A stretch of DNA of 15,333 bases from Candidatus Parabacteroides intestinavium. GTDB taxonomy: Bacteria; Bacteroidota; Bacteroidia; Bacteroidales; Tannerellaceae. Under the pieces are notes generated by a model, which did not search any database, was not told the DNA's origin, and was given only the letters and a program-made list of their open reading frames with translations. The position numbers were made by a program, and so were the translations under genes. Location: the NCBI GenBank assembly GCA_019118725.1, contig DWYO01000287.1, positions 1 through 15,333 on the forward strand. Direction: 5' to 3'. The stretch's first letter is position 1. Every line of letters starts with the position of its first letter. Shown in pieces: positions 1 through 7,873 of this stretch.

Positions 1-181
1 TATCAACCCGATTGAATTTGTCTTCTTCATCGGTTTGGTTCGATTCACTTTCTAGAAATCGGCAGATATGTAAATCTTCGCCCAATAAAGTGGACAAAAA
101 TCCTTCCAGCACCACATAATTGCTTTTATCCCGAAGCAGGCGCTTCATCGCCCAATCGAAACGGATCAAATTGTCTTTCAT
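1..181 (-). CDS. Rpn family recombination-promoting nuclease / PD-(D/E)XK putative transposase, N-terminal part (cut by window edge)
   Basis: Reading the minus strand from the ATG at 181 gives 60 codons without a stop before the window ends. The protein starts MKDNLIRFDWAMKRLLRDKS, continues with a VVLEGFLSTLLGED segment, and ends in an acidic stretch followed by DKFNRVD. This N-terminus (RFDWAMKRLLR, then VVLEGFL, then DKFNRVD) is what I know from the Bacteroides Rpn-like proteins annotated as PD-(D/E)XK nuclease family transposases, usually about 280-310 aa. The final Asp probably belongs to the nuclease core; the remaining catalytic residues lie outside the window. Rpn proteins of Escherichia coli are DNA endonucleases that promote RecA-independent recombination; whether this one does so is inferred. 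A possible -7 box lies at 205-212, giving a short A-rich leader. The gene diverges from the phosphoesterase at 330. Confidence 0.82.
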   Translation of the reverse strand, partial: MKDNLIRFDWAMKRLLRDKSNYVVLEGFLSTLLGEDLHICRFLESESNQTDEEDKFNRVD

Positions 182-204
182 ATATTTGGTTTTGAATGTT
201 TCTG

Positions 205-212
205 CGAAGATA
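205..212 (-). promoter_or_regulatory. Probable -7 box for the Rpn-like gene
   Basis: On the minus strand the bases read TATCTTCG, one change from the Bacteroidetes -7 consensus TAnnTTTG, 23 nt before the ATG at 181. No convincing TTTG -33 element is seen at the usual 19-21 nt spacing, so the call rests on the -7 box and its position. Confidence 0.45.
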
Positions 213-299
213 CACATTTATTTGGATTAATCCCTATCCTTTAATGGAAATGACTTATAAACGTAATCAAAATTTATGAATTATATAAGTCATATCCAT

Positions 300-307
300 T
301 ATTTTTG
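300..307 (+). promoter_or_regulatory. Probable -7 box for the phosphoesterase gene
   Basis: The plus strand reads TATTTTTG, a full match to TAnnTTTG, 22 nt before the ATG at 330. The -33 region is poor (TTTATG around 273-278). The predicted leader is short and A-rich, as is usual in this phylum. Confidence 0.55.
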
Positions 308-329
308 CATAATAAAAATGAATTGAAAT

Positions 330-1532
330 ATGAAAAAAATGTATTTGATCGTATGGACGAGTTTATTGTTGCTTGTTCCGCTTCAGGTTTTCGCTCAACC
401 AAAAGCGAGTAATCAGATTCCAGCTCGAGAGGCTGTTCCAGCTTCGGATATTTTTCGGACAAAACCCTATTTACAGCGTCCGATAGGAGATGAGATAACC
501 ATCTGCTGGGAGACCAATGTGCCGGTTGTCAGTTGGGTTGAGTACGGGAAAGACGGAATGTTGGACCGAAAAAAAATGCTTTATGCAGATGGGCAGATGA
601 TTTGCAATAATATGCGGCATCATTTCCGTTTAAGTGGGTTGGAGCCAGGAGAAACATATAGTTACAGGGTCTGCTCACAGGAAATAACTCTTTACGAGCC
701 CTATAAAAAGGAATTTGGGAATACAGCAGTTTCTGATGTATATACGTTTACATTGCCCGAAAAAGATGAAACGGACTTTACTGTATTGTTGTTTAATGAT
801 TTGCATAGCCATTTCAATACTATGGATAGTTTTGCGAATATTATTAAGGAGCAGCAAATTGGTTATGATTTCGTTATTTTCAATGGAGATTGTATTGATG
901 ATGTGAATAGAGAAGAACGTGCGATAGAAGTATTGAATCATTTGAATGCATTGGCTGATGCGTCTAATAAACCTTTCTTTTTCTTACGTGGAAATCATGA
1001 GATCCGGGGGGCGTACTCTATAGAAATGCGAAAGCTGTTTGATTATATAGATCAGACAACTTATGGGGCTTTCAGTTGGGGGGATACGCGTTTTGTTACT
1101 TTGGACTGTGGTGAGGATAAACCTGATAGTACGTGGGTTTATTACGATTTGAATGATTTTTCCCGTTTTCGTCTGGATCAAGTCGCTTTCCTTTCAGATG
1201 AATTGTCAAGCCCGGAATTTAAACAGGCCGAACGCCATATCTTAGTACATCATATTCCTATTTATGGTGATGTAGGTGATAGCTATAATCCTTGCTTTGG
1301 CCTTTGGCATCCTTTGTTAAAAGAGGCTCCGTTTGATATTAGCCTTAATGCGCACTGGCATCGTTTTACTTATTATCCGAAAGGAAAATTGGAAAATAAT
1401 TTCCCGGTAGTGATCGGGGGAGGTCCTAAACCGGAGATTGCTTATATGCTTATTTTACAGAAGAAAGGAGAACAATTGACATTGCGTGCTTTAGGTACGG
1501 ATGGAAAAGAAAAGTTGAAATTGGAATTATAA
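330..1532 (+). CDS. Secreted calcineurin-like metallophosphoesterase with purple-acid-phosphatase-type N-terminal domain
   Basis: 400 aa. Residues 1-23 form a signal peptide (Lys-rich start, Leu-rich core, VFAQ end), so the protein is exported to the periplasm or cell surface. Residues about 45-142 look like the fibronectin-III-like N-domain of purple acid phosphatases (KPYLQRP, ITICWETN, HHFRLSGLEPGETYSYRV). Residues about 150-375 hold the binuclear-metal phosphoesterase core: D157 and H159 (NDLHSH), D187 (NGD), N222-H223-E224 (GNHE), H307-H308 (LVHHIP), and H342/H344 (AHWH, where many relatives have GHxH). All expected metal ligands are therefore present. It likely removes phosphate from an exported phosphoester or nucleotide; the substrate cannot be told. 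The gene stands alone between its promoter (300-307) and the terminator at 1544-1591, convergent with glnN. Family is certain; substrate unknown. Confidence 0.88.
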   Translation: MKKMYLIVWTSLLLLVPLQVFAQPKASNQIPAREAVPASDIFRTKPYLQRPIGDEITICWETNVPVVSWVEYGKDGMLDRKKMLYADGQMICNNMRHHFRLSGLEPGETYSYRVCSQEITLYEPYKKEFGNTAVSDVYTFTLPEKDETDFTVLLFNDLHSHFNTMDSFANIIKEQQIGYDFVIFNGDCIDDVNREERAIEVLNHLNALADASNKPFFFLRGNHEIRGAYSIEMRKLFDYIDQTTYGAFSWGDTRFVTLDCGEDKPDSTWVYYDLNDFSRFRLDQVAFLSDELSSPEFKQAERHILVHHIPIYGDVGDSYNPCFGLWHPLLKEAPFDISLNAHWHRFTYYPKGKLENNFPVVIGGGPKPEIAYMLILQKKGEQLTLRALGTDGKEKLKLEL

Positions 1533-1543
1533 ATTTCACAAAT

Positions 1544-1591
1544 AAAAAATGAAGAATGAACAATCTCCTAATTGTCCATTCTTCATTTTTT
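1544..1591. terminator. Bidirectional hairpin terminator between the phosphoesterase and glnN
   Basis: Arms at about 1544-1564 and 1571-1591 form a stem of 21 positions with one mismatch, around the 6-nt loop CTCCTA. The outer part is A-rich on the left and T-rich on the right, so either strand ends in a U-run. It sits directly after the plus-strand stop at 1532 and just beyond the glnN stop at 1594, so it serves both convergent genes. Confidence 0.85.
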
Positions 1592-1593
1592 TA

Positions 1594-3783
1594 TTATCGG
1601 ATAAATAATAGTTCGCGATATTTCGGAAGAGGCCACATTTGATTATCTACCATTAATTCTAATTCATCTATATGGCTGCGGATCTCTTCTAAATAAGGGG
1701 CGACTGTATCGTGATAAGCGATCGCTTTCTCGCGCATATCTGTAATACGGTTTGCTTTTTTTCGGGCTTCGACCATTTCATCCACCTTTGTGGTAACAGC
1801 CGTGATATGACCTGATATCTTGCGGATCAAACGGCGTGGTTCGGCGGATAGTCCTTCATATTCTTCCATCCCGAAAGTTTCTTTCAATCGGGTGAGGTTC
1901 TCCAATAATACGGTTTGGTAACGGATTACTACCGGAATAATATGATTCAAAGATAAGTCTCCCAAAACACGTGCTTCGATCTGGACTTTTTTAATGTAGA
2001 TTTCCCATTTCACCTCGTTGCGTGCTTCCAGCTCTTTTAAGCTTAATACGCCTGTCTCTGCAAACATCTTTACAACATCAGGTTTCAGATAGGCATCGTA
2101 TTGTAACGGTACGCTATTCTCACAATCCAATCCGCGTTGTTTCGCTTCCGTTTTCCATTCATCACTATATCCATTACCATCAAAGCGAATTGGTTTTGAT
2201 TCTTGGATATATTTTTTCAAAACTTCAAAAATAGCAGCTTCTTTGCTTTTCCCTTGTCCGCGCAGAGCTTCTACATCTTGTTTGAATTGGCGTAATTGAT
2301 AAGCTACGGCAGAGTTTAGCGCGAGCATGGCTGAACCACAATTGGCCGATGAACCTAAAGCGCGGAATTCAAACCTGTTTCCGGTAAAGGCAAAAGGCGA
2401 TGTCCGGTTACGGTCGGTATTGTCCAAAAGCAATTCGGGAATCTGACCGAATCCTAAATGCAGACGCTTTTTGTCATCTACTTCGATAGCATCCTCAATC
2501 GAACTGTTCTCAAATTTATCCAAAATATCGGAAATCTGAGACCCCAAGAATGTTGAAATAATAGCAGGCGGTGCTTCATTGGCTCCCAGGCGATGAGCGT
2601 TGGTGGCCGATGCAATAGTCGCTTTCAACAAAGCATTATATTTGTAAACCGCCATGATCGAGTTGACGATAAATGTTATGAAGCGTAGATTATCCTCTCG
2701 GTTTTTTCCCGGCGAGAATAGATTGATGCCCGTATTCGTTCCCATGGACCAATTGCAATGTTTTCCGGATCCGTTTACGCCCTTGAATGGCTTTTCATGC
2801 AATAAAACACGGAAGTTATGGTGCCGGGCTACCCGTTTCATCACCGACATGAGCAATTGGTTATGATCGTTGGCTAAGTTGCATTCCTCGTAGATCGGTG
2901 CGAATTCAAATTGGTTGGGTGCGACTTCATTATGGCGGGTTTTCACGGGAATGCCTAATTTATAGCATTCGACTTCCAAATCCTTCATAAATTCTTGTAC
3001 GCGGGATGGTATCGCTCCGAAGTAATGATCGTCCAACTGTTGGTTCTTGGCACTTTCATGGCCTAACAACGTGCGTTCAGTAAGCGACAGATCCGGGCGG
3101 GCGGAGTATAAATCTTCATCAATCAAGAAATATTCCTGTTCCCAGCCTAAATACGCGATGACCTTATTTACATCATCATTGAAGTACTGGCACACCTCTG
3201 TAGCTGCCTTGTTTAAAGCCTCAATAGAGCGAATCAACGGAGTCTTATAATCTAACGCTTCTCCTGTATAAGCTATGAATACCGTAGGGATGCATAATGT
3301 ATCATCTACAATAAATGCCGGAGATGAGGGATCCCAAGCTGAATAGCCACGAGCTTCGAATGTGTTACGTAAGCCTCCATTCGGGAAACTTGACGCATCC
3401 GGTTCCTGTTGAACCAATAATTTGCCGCTGAATTCCTCAATCATGCCGCCATTCCCGTCATGCTCTACGAAAGCGTCATGCTTTTCAGCTGTCCCATCGG
3501 TCAGAGGTTGGAACCAGTGTGTGTAATGGGTAACACCTTTCTCCAAAGCCCACATTTTCATGCCGGCGGCAACGTGATTGGCTACTTCGCGGTCGATAGG
3601 CGTACCGCTATCAATAGATTGCGTCAGTGCTTTGAATGTTTCTTTGGAAAGATAGTTCTGCATCGCTTTCCGGTTGAACACATTCTCACCAAAATATTCC
3701 GAGACTTTCCGGCCCGGAGTACGGGCTTCCACCGCTTTTCGGTTGGAAGCTTTCTCTACTGCATTAAAGCGGAAGATTGACAT
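1594..3783 (-). CDS. glnN: Glutamine synthetase type III
   Basis: 729 aa, the usual length for GSIII of Bacteroides and relatives, and much longer than GSI/GSII. It makes glutamine from glutamate, ammonia and ATP in the cytoplasm and is a main ammonia-assimilation route in Bacteroidales. Visible features: a family-specific N-terminus (residues 1-160, including GVTHYTHWFQPLTDG and EARGYSAWDPSSPAFIVD); the catalytic core with metal-binding E215/E217 (GWEQEYFL), NEVAPNQFEFAP at 285-296, the ATP/glutamate motif NGSGKHCNWSMGTNTG at 337-352, and NRTSPFAFTGNRFEFRA at 459-475; and the long GSIII-specific C-terminal helical region ending in WPLPKYRELLFIR. The ATG at 3783 is the only sensible start, 22 nt after the predicted transcription start. 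It lies 59 nt after rseP but has its own promoter (3811-3842). No GlnK/Amt gene is next to it. Confidence 0.97.
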   Translation of the reverse strand: MSIFRFNAVEKASNRKAVEARTPGRKVSEYFGENVFNRKAMQNYLSKETFKALTQSIDSGTPIDREVANHVAAGMKMWALEKGVTHYTHWFQPLTDGTAEKHDAFVEHDGNGGMIEEFSGKLLVQQEPDASSFPNGGLRNTFEARGYSAWDPSSPAFIVDDTLCIPTVFIAYTGEALDYKTPLIRSIEALNKAATEVCQYFNDDVNKVIAYLGWEQEYFLIDEDLYSARPDLSLTERTLLGHESAKNQQLDDHYFGAIPSRVQEFMKDLEVECYKLGIPVKTRHNEVAPNQFEFAPIYEECNLANDHNQLLMSVMKRVARHHNFRVLLHEKPFKGVNGSGKHCNWSMGTNTGINLFSPGKNREDNLRFITFIVNSIMAVYKYNALLKATIASATNAHRLGANEAPPAIISTFLGSQISDILDKFENSSIEDAIEVDDKKRLHLGFGQIPELLLDNTDRNRTSPFAFTGNRFEFRALGSSANCGSAMLALNSAVAYQLRQFKQDVEALRGQGKSKEAAIFEVLKKYIQESKPIRFDGNGYSDEWKTEAKQRGLDCENSVPLQYDAYLKPDVVKMFAETGVLSLKELEARNEVKWEIYIKKVQIEARVLGDLSLNHIIPVVIRYQTVLLENLTRLKETFGMEEYEGLSAEPRRLIRKISGHITAVTTKVDEMVEARKKANRITDMREKAIAYHDTVAPYLEEIRSHIDELELMVDNQMWPLPKYRELLFIR

Positions 3784-3810
3784 ACCTTTATTATTCTATT
3801 AATTGAGGTA

Positions 3811-3842
3811 CAAAATTAGACAAAATCTATGAGATATGCGAA
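3811..3842 (-). promoter_or_regulatory. Promoter of glnN
   Basis: On the minus strand a -7 box TAATTTTG (3811-3818, full match to TAnnTTTG) is preceded by TTCG (3839-3842; consensus TTTG) with a 20-nt spacer. It lies in the 59-nt gap between the rseP stop and the glnN ATG, its -33 end touching the rseP stop codon. This is the best two-part Bacteroidetes promoter in the window. No terminator separates rseP from glnN, so some read-through is also possible. Confidence 0.65.
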
Positions 3843-5168
3843 TTATTGAAAGAAATAGCGGACAATGTCATTCCCGTTGGCATACAAGAGTAAGGCGAAT
3901 AGAAATGCCATGCCGGCCATCTGTGCATATTCAAGGAACTTGTCACTGGGCTTGCGTCGGGTTATCACTTCATACAAAAGGAACATCACATGACCTCCGT
4001 CTAAGGCCGGAATAGGTATGATATTCATAAAGGCCAGGATGACCGATAACCAGGCCGTACGCTCCCAGAAGATTTCCCAATCCCAGGTAGCGGGAAAAAG
4101 GCTTCCGATAGCTCCGAATCCCCCTAGATTGCTGGCGCCCTCTTTGGTGAATACATATTTCATGTCATTCATATAGCCGGTCAGGGTGTGTACTCCTTTT
4201 TCTATTCCGGCTGGGAACGATTGGAAAAAGTTATAGTTAAGTGTTACCAGATCATACATCTCGGCAGGAGAGACCACCATAACTCCGATTTTCCCTAATG
4301 AATCGACCTGCATGGCCAACGTGTCATGTACACCGGCACGCGAAATTCCTAATTGGATCTCCTGCCCCCGGTGTTTATTGAGTGCAATCACCGCATCGGT
4401 GAAGGTCGGGGTTATTTCATTGTTGACGGATAAGATACTATCTCCGGGAAGTACTCCGGCAAGAGCGGCCGAAGAAAGAGAGTCTGGAAGGTTTTTGACA
4501 ATCATGGGGAAGCGCAGGGCGGCAAATCCTTTCTTGTCCCGAAGCAAGCGCTGCATCAGATCATCTGGAATGGGGATAACGACCTCTTTTCCTTCGCGAA
4601 GTACAGTCACGTTGTTTGCTTCGATAACGCTACGCAGACAATCTTCTCCGAACCGGTCCAACGTAGTGGTATCGGCTTTCAGGAGGATATCTCCGTCTTG
4701 GAATCCGATATTATGGAATGTCTCACTATAATCCATTCCCATTTTCATATTCTTCAGCGGAAGATAAGTGTCTCCCCAATGAAATAGAATCATGGAATAG
4801 ATGAACAACGCCAGCAGGAAATTGAATACAACGCCACCTATCATGATAAGCAAACGTTGTCCGGCTGGTTTTGAACGGAATTCATACGGTTTCGGGGGCT
4901 GTGCCATAGCCTCCTTGTCCATACTTTCATCAATCATTCCGGATATTTTGCAATAGCCTCCCAAGGGAAGCCAACCGACTCCATATTCCGTTTCGCTATT
5001 CTTCGGCTTATACCGGAAAAGGGCAAACCACGGGTCGAAGAACAGGTAGAATTTCTCAACACGTACCTTGAAAATGCGTGCAAAGATAAAATGTCCGAAC
5101 TCATGTACAATCACCAAAATAGAAAGGCTTAATATGAGTTGTAACGCTTTAATCAAAAATGTTTCCAT
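3843..5168 (-). CDS. rseP: Site-2 intramembrane zinc metalloprotease RseP (M50B)
   Basis: 441 aa, the usual size for Bacteroidetes RseP. The zinc site is HEFGH at 22-26 in the first membrane helix, completed by NIIPIPALDGGH at 382-393 near the C-terminus (D390 as third ligand). Other membrane helices lie at about 107-127 and 415-432. Two PDZ-like periplasmic domains fall at about 150-215 and 225-300 (GFQDGDILLKAD and GVLPGDSILSVNN). The PLGGYCKI loop (69-75) is typical. RseP cuts transmembrane segments, classically anti-sigma factors during envelope stress, and also removes remnant signal peptides. It is the last gene of the envelope cluster, but a 114-nt gap with tandem repeats separates it from dxr. 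The ATG at 5168 follows an AAGAGTAAAAG leader. Family certain; the substrate here unknown. Confidence 0.95.
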   Translation of the reverse strand: METFLIKALQLILSLSILVIVHEFGHFIFARIFKVRVEKFYLFFDPWFALFRYKPKNSETEYGVGWLPLGGYCKISGMIDESMDKEAMAQPPKPYEFRSKPAGQRLLIMIGGVVFNFLLALFIYSMILFHWGDTYLPLKNMKMGMDYSETFHNIGFQDGDILLKADTTTLDRFGEDCLRSVIEANNVTVLREGKEVVIPIPDDLMQRLLRDKKGFAALRFPMIVKNLPDSLSSAALAGVLPGDSILSVNNEITPTFTDAVIALNKHRGQEIQLGISRAGVHDTLAMQVDSLGKIGVMVVSPAEMYDLVTLNYNFFQSFPAGIEKGVHTLTGYMNDMKYVFTKEGASNLGGFGAIGSLFPATWDWEIFWERTAWLSVILAFMNIIPIPALDGGHVMFLLYEVITRRKPSDKFLEYAQMAGMAFLFALLLYANGNDIVRYFFQ

Positions 5169-5239
5169 CTTTTACTCTTTTTTTCTCTTTACTTGCTTTA
5201 TTTTGTTTTTCAATTAAGGGATAATCAGACCGGTTTCTC

Positions 5240-5294
5240 CCTATGAAACTTTTGTTTCTTCCTATGAAACTTTTGTTTCATCCTACGGAACTTG
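5240..5294. repeat. 21-bp tandem palindromic repeat overlapping the 3' end of dxr
   Basis: Two near-identical 21-bp units (5240-5260 and 5261-5281) share CCTATGAAACTTTTGTTTC and differ only in the last two bases. A degenerate third unit (CCTACGGAACTT) begins at 5282 and runs into dxr, and a trace of a further unit (GGTTTCTCC) precedes the first. Each full unit contains GAAAC-TTTT-GTTTC; in the second the stem is 7 bp (ATGAAAC/GTTTCAT). The period is a multiple of three, and on the minus strand every unit starts with TAG in the dxr frame: dxr's own end, CAA GTT CCG TAG, matches the repeat's AAA GTT TCA TAG. Role unknown; could be a dispersed intergenic repeat or an RNA-processing element between dxr and rseP. 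Confidence 0.8.
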
Positions 5295-6434
5295 CTGAAG
5301 GGCCAATCTTCGTGCTTCCGTGTCCGTATTTACATAATCCTCATACGTCGGATTCGGGATAAACGTGGTGACCTCCATTGTTTTTTCGATAATATCGCTC
5401 ATCTGCAAGAAGCCAATTTTGTCCTGCAAGAAAGCCGATACGACAATTTCGTTGGCCGCGTTCAGGATACAAGGCATATTCCCGCCTTTCCGTACCGCAT
5501 CAAAGGCATAAGCCAAGTTACGAAACCTGCGCATGTCCGGCTCTTCAAATGTCAGGGTCGCATATTGCCTGAAGTCCAGACGCGGTTCTTTGCTCTTCAT
5601 CCGTTCCGGATAAGAAAAAGCATAGGCGATAGGGAGCTTCATATCCGGTATTCCCAACTGGGCGATTACGGCCCCGTCTTCAAATTGTACCATCGAGTGG
5701 ATAACCGATTGCGGGTGTACTACGATTTGAATTTGTTCGGGTAATACACCAAACAACCATTTCGCCTCAATCATTTCAAACCCTTTGTTCATCATCGATG
5801 CCGAGTCGATGGTAATCTTGGCCCCCATGTGCCAATTAGGGTGTTTCAAGGCCTGTTCTTTGGTCACGCAGGCCAACTCTTCCAGGCTTTTCTCCCGGAA
5901 AGGGCCGCCTGAAGCCGTCAGGAGAATCTTCTCGATGGGATTGTCATACGCTCCGTTCAGACATTGGAAAATAGCGGAATGCTCCGAGTCAACCGGTAAT
6001 ATCGGTACGTGATGCTCCCGCGCAAGGGCGGTAATCAGCTCTCCGGCTACGACCAAAGTTTCTTTGTTGGCCAAGGCAATGGCTTTTCCGGCTTTTATAG
6101 CCGCGACAGTGGGCTTTAATCCGGCATAACCGACCATAGCCGTCAATACCATATCAATTGGTGCGGCTTGAACTACTTGTGCGATAGCATCTGAACCTGC
6201 CCAGACTTTGATAGGCAGGTCTTCCAAAGCCTCTTTTAGCTCGGGATATTTCTGTTCGTTGGCTATAACCACCACGTCAGGCATGAACTTCCGTGCCTGA
6301 TTTATCAATAAATCCACTTGATTATTGGCCGTTAAGGCATATACCTCAAAGCGGTCAGGATGTTCACTGACCACCTCCAAGGCTTGTGTGCCTATTGACC
6401 CCGTAGAACCTAATATTGCTAATTGTCTTTTCAT
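5283..6434 (-). CDS. dxr: 1-deoxy-D-xylulose 5-phosphate reductoisomerase
   Basis: 383 aa, normal for the family. Using NADPH it converts DXP to 2-C-methyl-D-erythritol 4-phosphate, the first committed step of the MEP isoprenoid pathway, in the cytoplasm. Visible: NADPH-binding GSTGSIGTQ at 9-17; ALANKETLV at 120-128; metal ligands D149 and E151 (PVDSEHSAIFQCL); substrate loop ASGGPF at 174-179 and HPNWHMG at 198-204; SMMNKGFEMIEA at 213-224 with the third metal ligand E220; and the C-terminal MPCILNAANE helix region. This is the target of fosmidomycin, and no binding residue looks lost. The ATG at 6434 lies 9 nt after the M23 gene, so the two are probably co-transcribed. The final codons and stop lie within a degenerate copy of the 21-bp repeat, so the last residues may be repeat-derived. 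Confidence 0.97.
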   Translation of the reverse strand: MKRQLAILGSTGSIGTQALEVVSEHPDRFEVYALTANNQVDLLINQARKFMPDVVVIANEQKYPELKEALEDLPIKVWAGSDAIAQVVQAAPIDMVLTAMVGYAGLKPTVAAIKAGKAIALANKETLVVAGELITALAREHHVPILPVDSEHSAIFQCLNGAYDNPIEKILLTASGGPFREKSLEELACVTKEQALKHPNWHMGAKITIDSASMMNKGFEMIEAKWLFGVLPEQIQIVVHPQSVIHSMVQFEDGAVIAQLGIPDMKLPIAYAFSYPERMKSKEPRLDFRQYATLTFEEPDMRRFRNLAYAFDAVRKGGNMPCILNAANEIVVSAFLQDKIGFLQMSDIIEKTMEVTTFIPNPTYEDYVNTDTEARRLALQQVP

Positions 6435-6443
6435 GCTTCGTGT

Positions 6444-7322
6444 TTAAAAAACAATGAAATCTTCCGGATTGACCGGTTTGCCATTATACCATAACTCAAA
6501 ATGGAGATGCGGGCCGGTCGATAACGAACCTGTATTTCCGACAAGGGCGATAGCCTCTCCCGCAATGACCTGCTCTCCGGGTTCTTTGAGCAAAATTTCG
6601 TTATGTTTGTAGACCGACACAAATCCGTTTTTGTGTTGTATCTGGATGACGTTCCCATGATTCGGGTCATATCCCGCATAAATAACTGTTCCGGCCAGTG
6701 TGGCCAATACGCTCTCTTTGGGAGATGCGGCAATATCTACTCCAAAATGGTGTATGTCTGATTGGTAATGCGAAGAGATGATCCCGTTTACCGGTTTATA
6801 GAAGAAGAGACCCTCTATCGGTGCGGGATTGGTGTTCAGTACGGTCAGGTTATATTTTTCTTCCTGTTCGAACGATTTGACATACTCTTGCTCTTCTTTG
6901 CTGCGCGGAATGTTATAATCGGCATCTGAACGTGCCAGCGATTCGATTTCCCGGATAGAATCCAACGGGATATTCCCGGAAATAATTCCTGTAACGTTCC
7001 GTAAATAAAGGTCCTGAATCTGGATCATCCGCTCTAATGAGTCGGCCCGAAGAGCGTTGTCCATGATGCTTTTACGCACTTCCACGTCCAGATATCCCGG
7101 CAAATAGTTGCGTATCGGAGTCATGATAATGATAAAAGCGGTAAACGCCACTAAGGAAAAGGCGAACAGAGCGAGGGCTATGAACACCGATAATTGGGAT
7201 AACCGGAAAGCCCATACCTCTTCCAGCGTACTTTCGTTGATGAAAGAAAGCTTGTACTTGAAACGTATGCGTTTCCAGAATGATGATTTGTTGCCTTTAG
7301 CCTTGCCTTTTTTCCACTTCAT
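6444..7322 (-). CDS. Membrane-anchored M23 family metallopeptidase (LytM/peptidoglycan hydrolase type)
   Basis: 292 aa. A short Lys/Arg-rich cytoplasmic N-terminus (1-41) is followed by one membrane helix (about 44-67), a partly helical periplasmic linker (about 80-165), and a C-terminal M23 domain (about 170-290). The zinc-site motifs are intact: HFGVD at 192-196 (H-x-G-x-D) and HLHFE at 272-276, with YKH at 238-240 as the expected catalytic His. It is therefore predicted to be an active endopeptidase on peptidoglycan cross-links, held at the inner membrane, not merely a degenerate EnvC/NlpD-like activator. It sits 5 nt after rimM and 9 nt before dxr in a conserved-looking Bacteroidales gene order. 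The ATG at 7322 gives the expected basic N-terminus. The exact bond cut cannot be read from sequence. Confidence 0.92.
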   Translation of the reverse strand: MKWKKGKAKGNKSSFWKRIRFKYKLSFINESTLEEVWAFRLSQLSVFIALALFAFSLVAFTAFIIIMTPIRNYLPGYLDVEVRKSIMDNALRADSLERMIQIQDLYLRNVTGIISGNIPLDSIREIESLARSDADYNIPRSKEEQEYVKSFEQEEKYNLTVLNTNPAPIEGLFFYKPVNGIISSHYQSDIHHFGVDIAASPKESVLATLAGTVIYAGYDPNHGNVIQIQHKNGFVSVYKHNEILLKEPGEQVIAGEAIALVGNTGSLSTGPHLHFELWYNGKPVNPEDFIVF

Positions 7323-7327
7323 ACGCT

Positions 7328-7861
7328 CTATAAATCAAGTAATCCTTCAGGCATAGAGACGAAAAGCGTTTTCTTTTCGTAATTCACCTCTTTTATCAAT
7401 TCCTCTGCGGCCGGGAGCAAAAGGTCCTGACCGTTGTGGTCTATTTGTAATAAGACATTCAGTGTCGTGTCATCTGTATCGGTAATCCGGCCGATTTCTC
7501 CTTTGTGTTCATCAATAACCTTAAAACCGATGAGGTGATCCCACGTGATGTCCGCCGTCAGTTCCTCCGCATCTATTTTATTCAAAGGATAATATACGAA
7601 ACGATTGCTGAACTCACGGGCGTCAGCTTCTGTGTTGACATCTTCCAGTTTGACCAGCAAAGAGGAGTCGCTTTTATACCGATAATCCTCGATGAAGAAA
7701 GGGACCAGAATGCCATCCATATCGCAGATAATATAAGGTGTATCTTCCGATTCGTCCCACGAGTCGGATACGTCATAATCAATCAACAAGGTGATTTCCC
7801 CCTTAATGCCATGAGGTTTGGCAAACTGGCCGATTTTAAAGACATCTTCAGAATTGATCAT
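7328..7861 (-). CDS. rimM: 16S rRNA processing / ribosome maturation factor RimM
   Basis: 177 aa, normal size. It helps the 30S subunit mature, binding ribosomal protein S19 and assisting 3' domain assembly. The N-terminal RimM domain opens with the signature VFKIGQFAKPHGIKGEI (7-23) and runs to about residue 95. A PRC-barrel follows at about 100-176 with the typical DHLIGFKVID, GEIGRI and LLLPAAEELIKEVN segments. The start at 7861 follows an AAAAAGAAATTCGT leader within the 12-nt gap after murA, and the stop is 5 nt before the M23 gene. Unlike the rimM-trmD-rplS arrangement of Proteobacteria and Firmicutes, it is here placed between murA and an M23 peptidase. Confidence 0.95.
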   Translation of the reverse strand: MINSEDVFKIGQFAKPHGIKGEITLLIDYDVSDSWDESEDTPYIICDMDGILVPFFIEDYRYKSDSSLLVKLEDVNTEADAREFSNRFVYYPLNKIDAEELTADITWDHLIGFKVIDEHKGEIGRITDTDDTTLNVLLQIDHNGQDLLLPAAEELIKEVNYEKKTLFVSMPEGLLDL

Positions 7862-7873
7862 ACGAATTTCTTT

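Noticed and set aside
4312..4731. 139-aa open frame on the plus strand
   Set aside because: It lies entirely antisense to rseP, is rich in Ser/Arg with no domain signal, and is a shadow of the PDZ-coding region.
5240..5281. CRISPR repeats at the dxr-rseP junction
   Set aside because: The 21-bp units are directly adjacent without spacers, so this is a simple tandem repeat.
5180..5282. A separate promoter for rseP in the 114-nt gap after dxr
   Set aside because: I looked for TAnnTTTG on the minus strand and found no acceptable match, so rseP is more likely read from the upstream operon.
5292..5744. 150-aa open frame on the plus strand starting near the 21-bp repeats
   Set aside because: Antisense to dxr, whose motifs are all intact in the other strand; no promoter or ribosome site.
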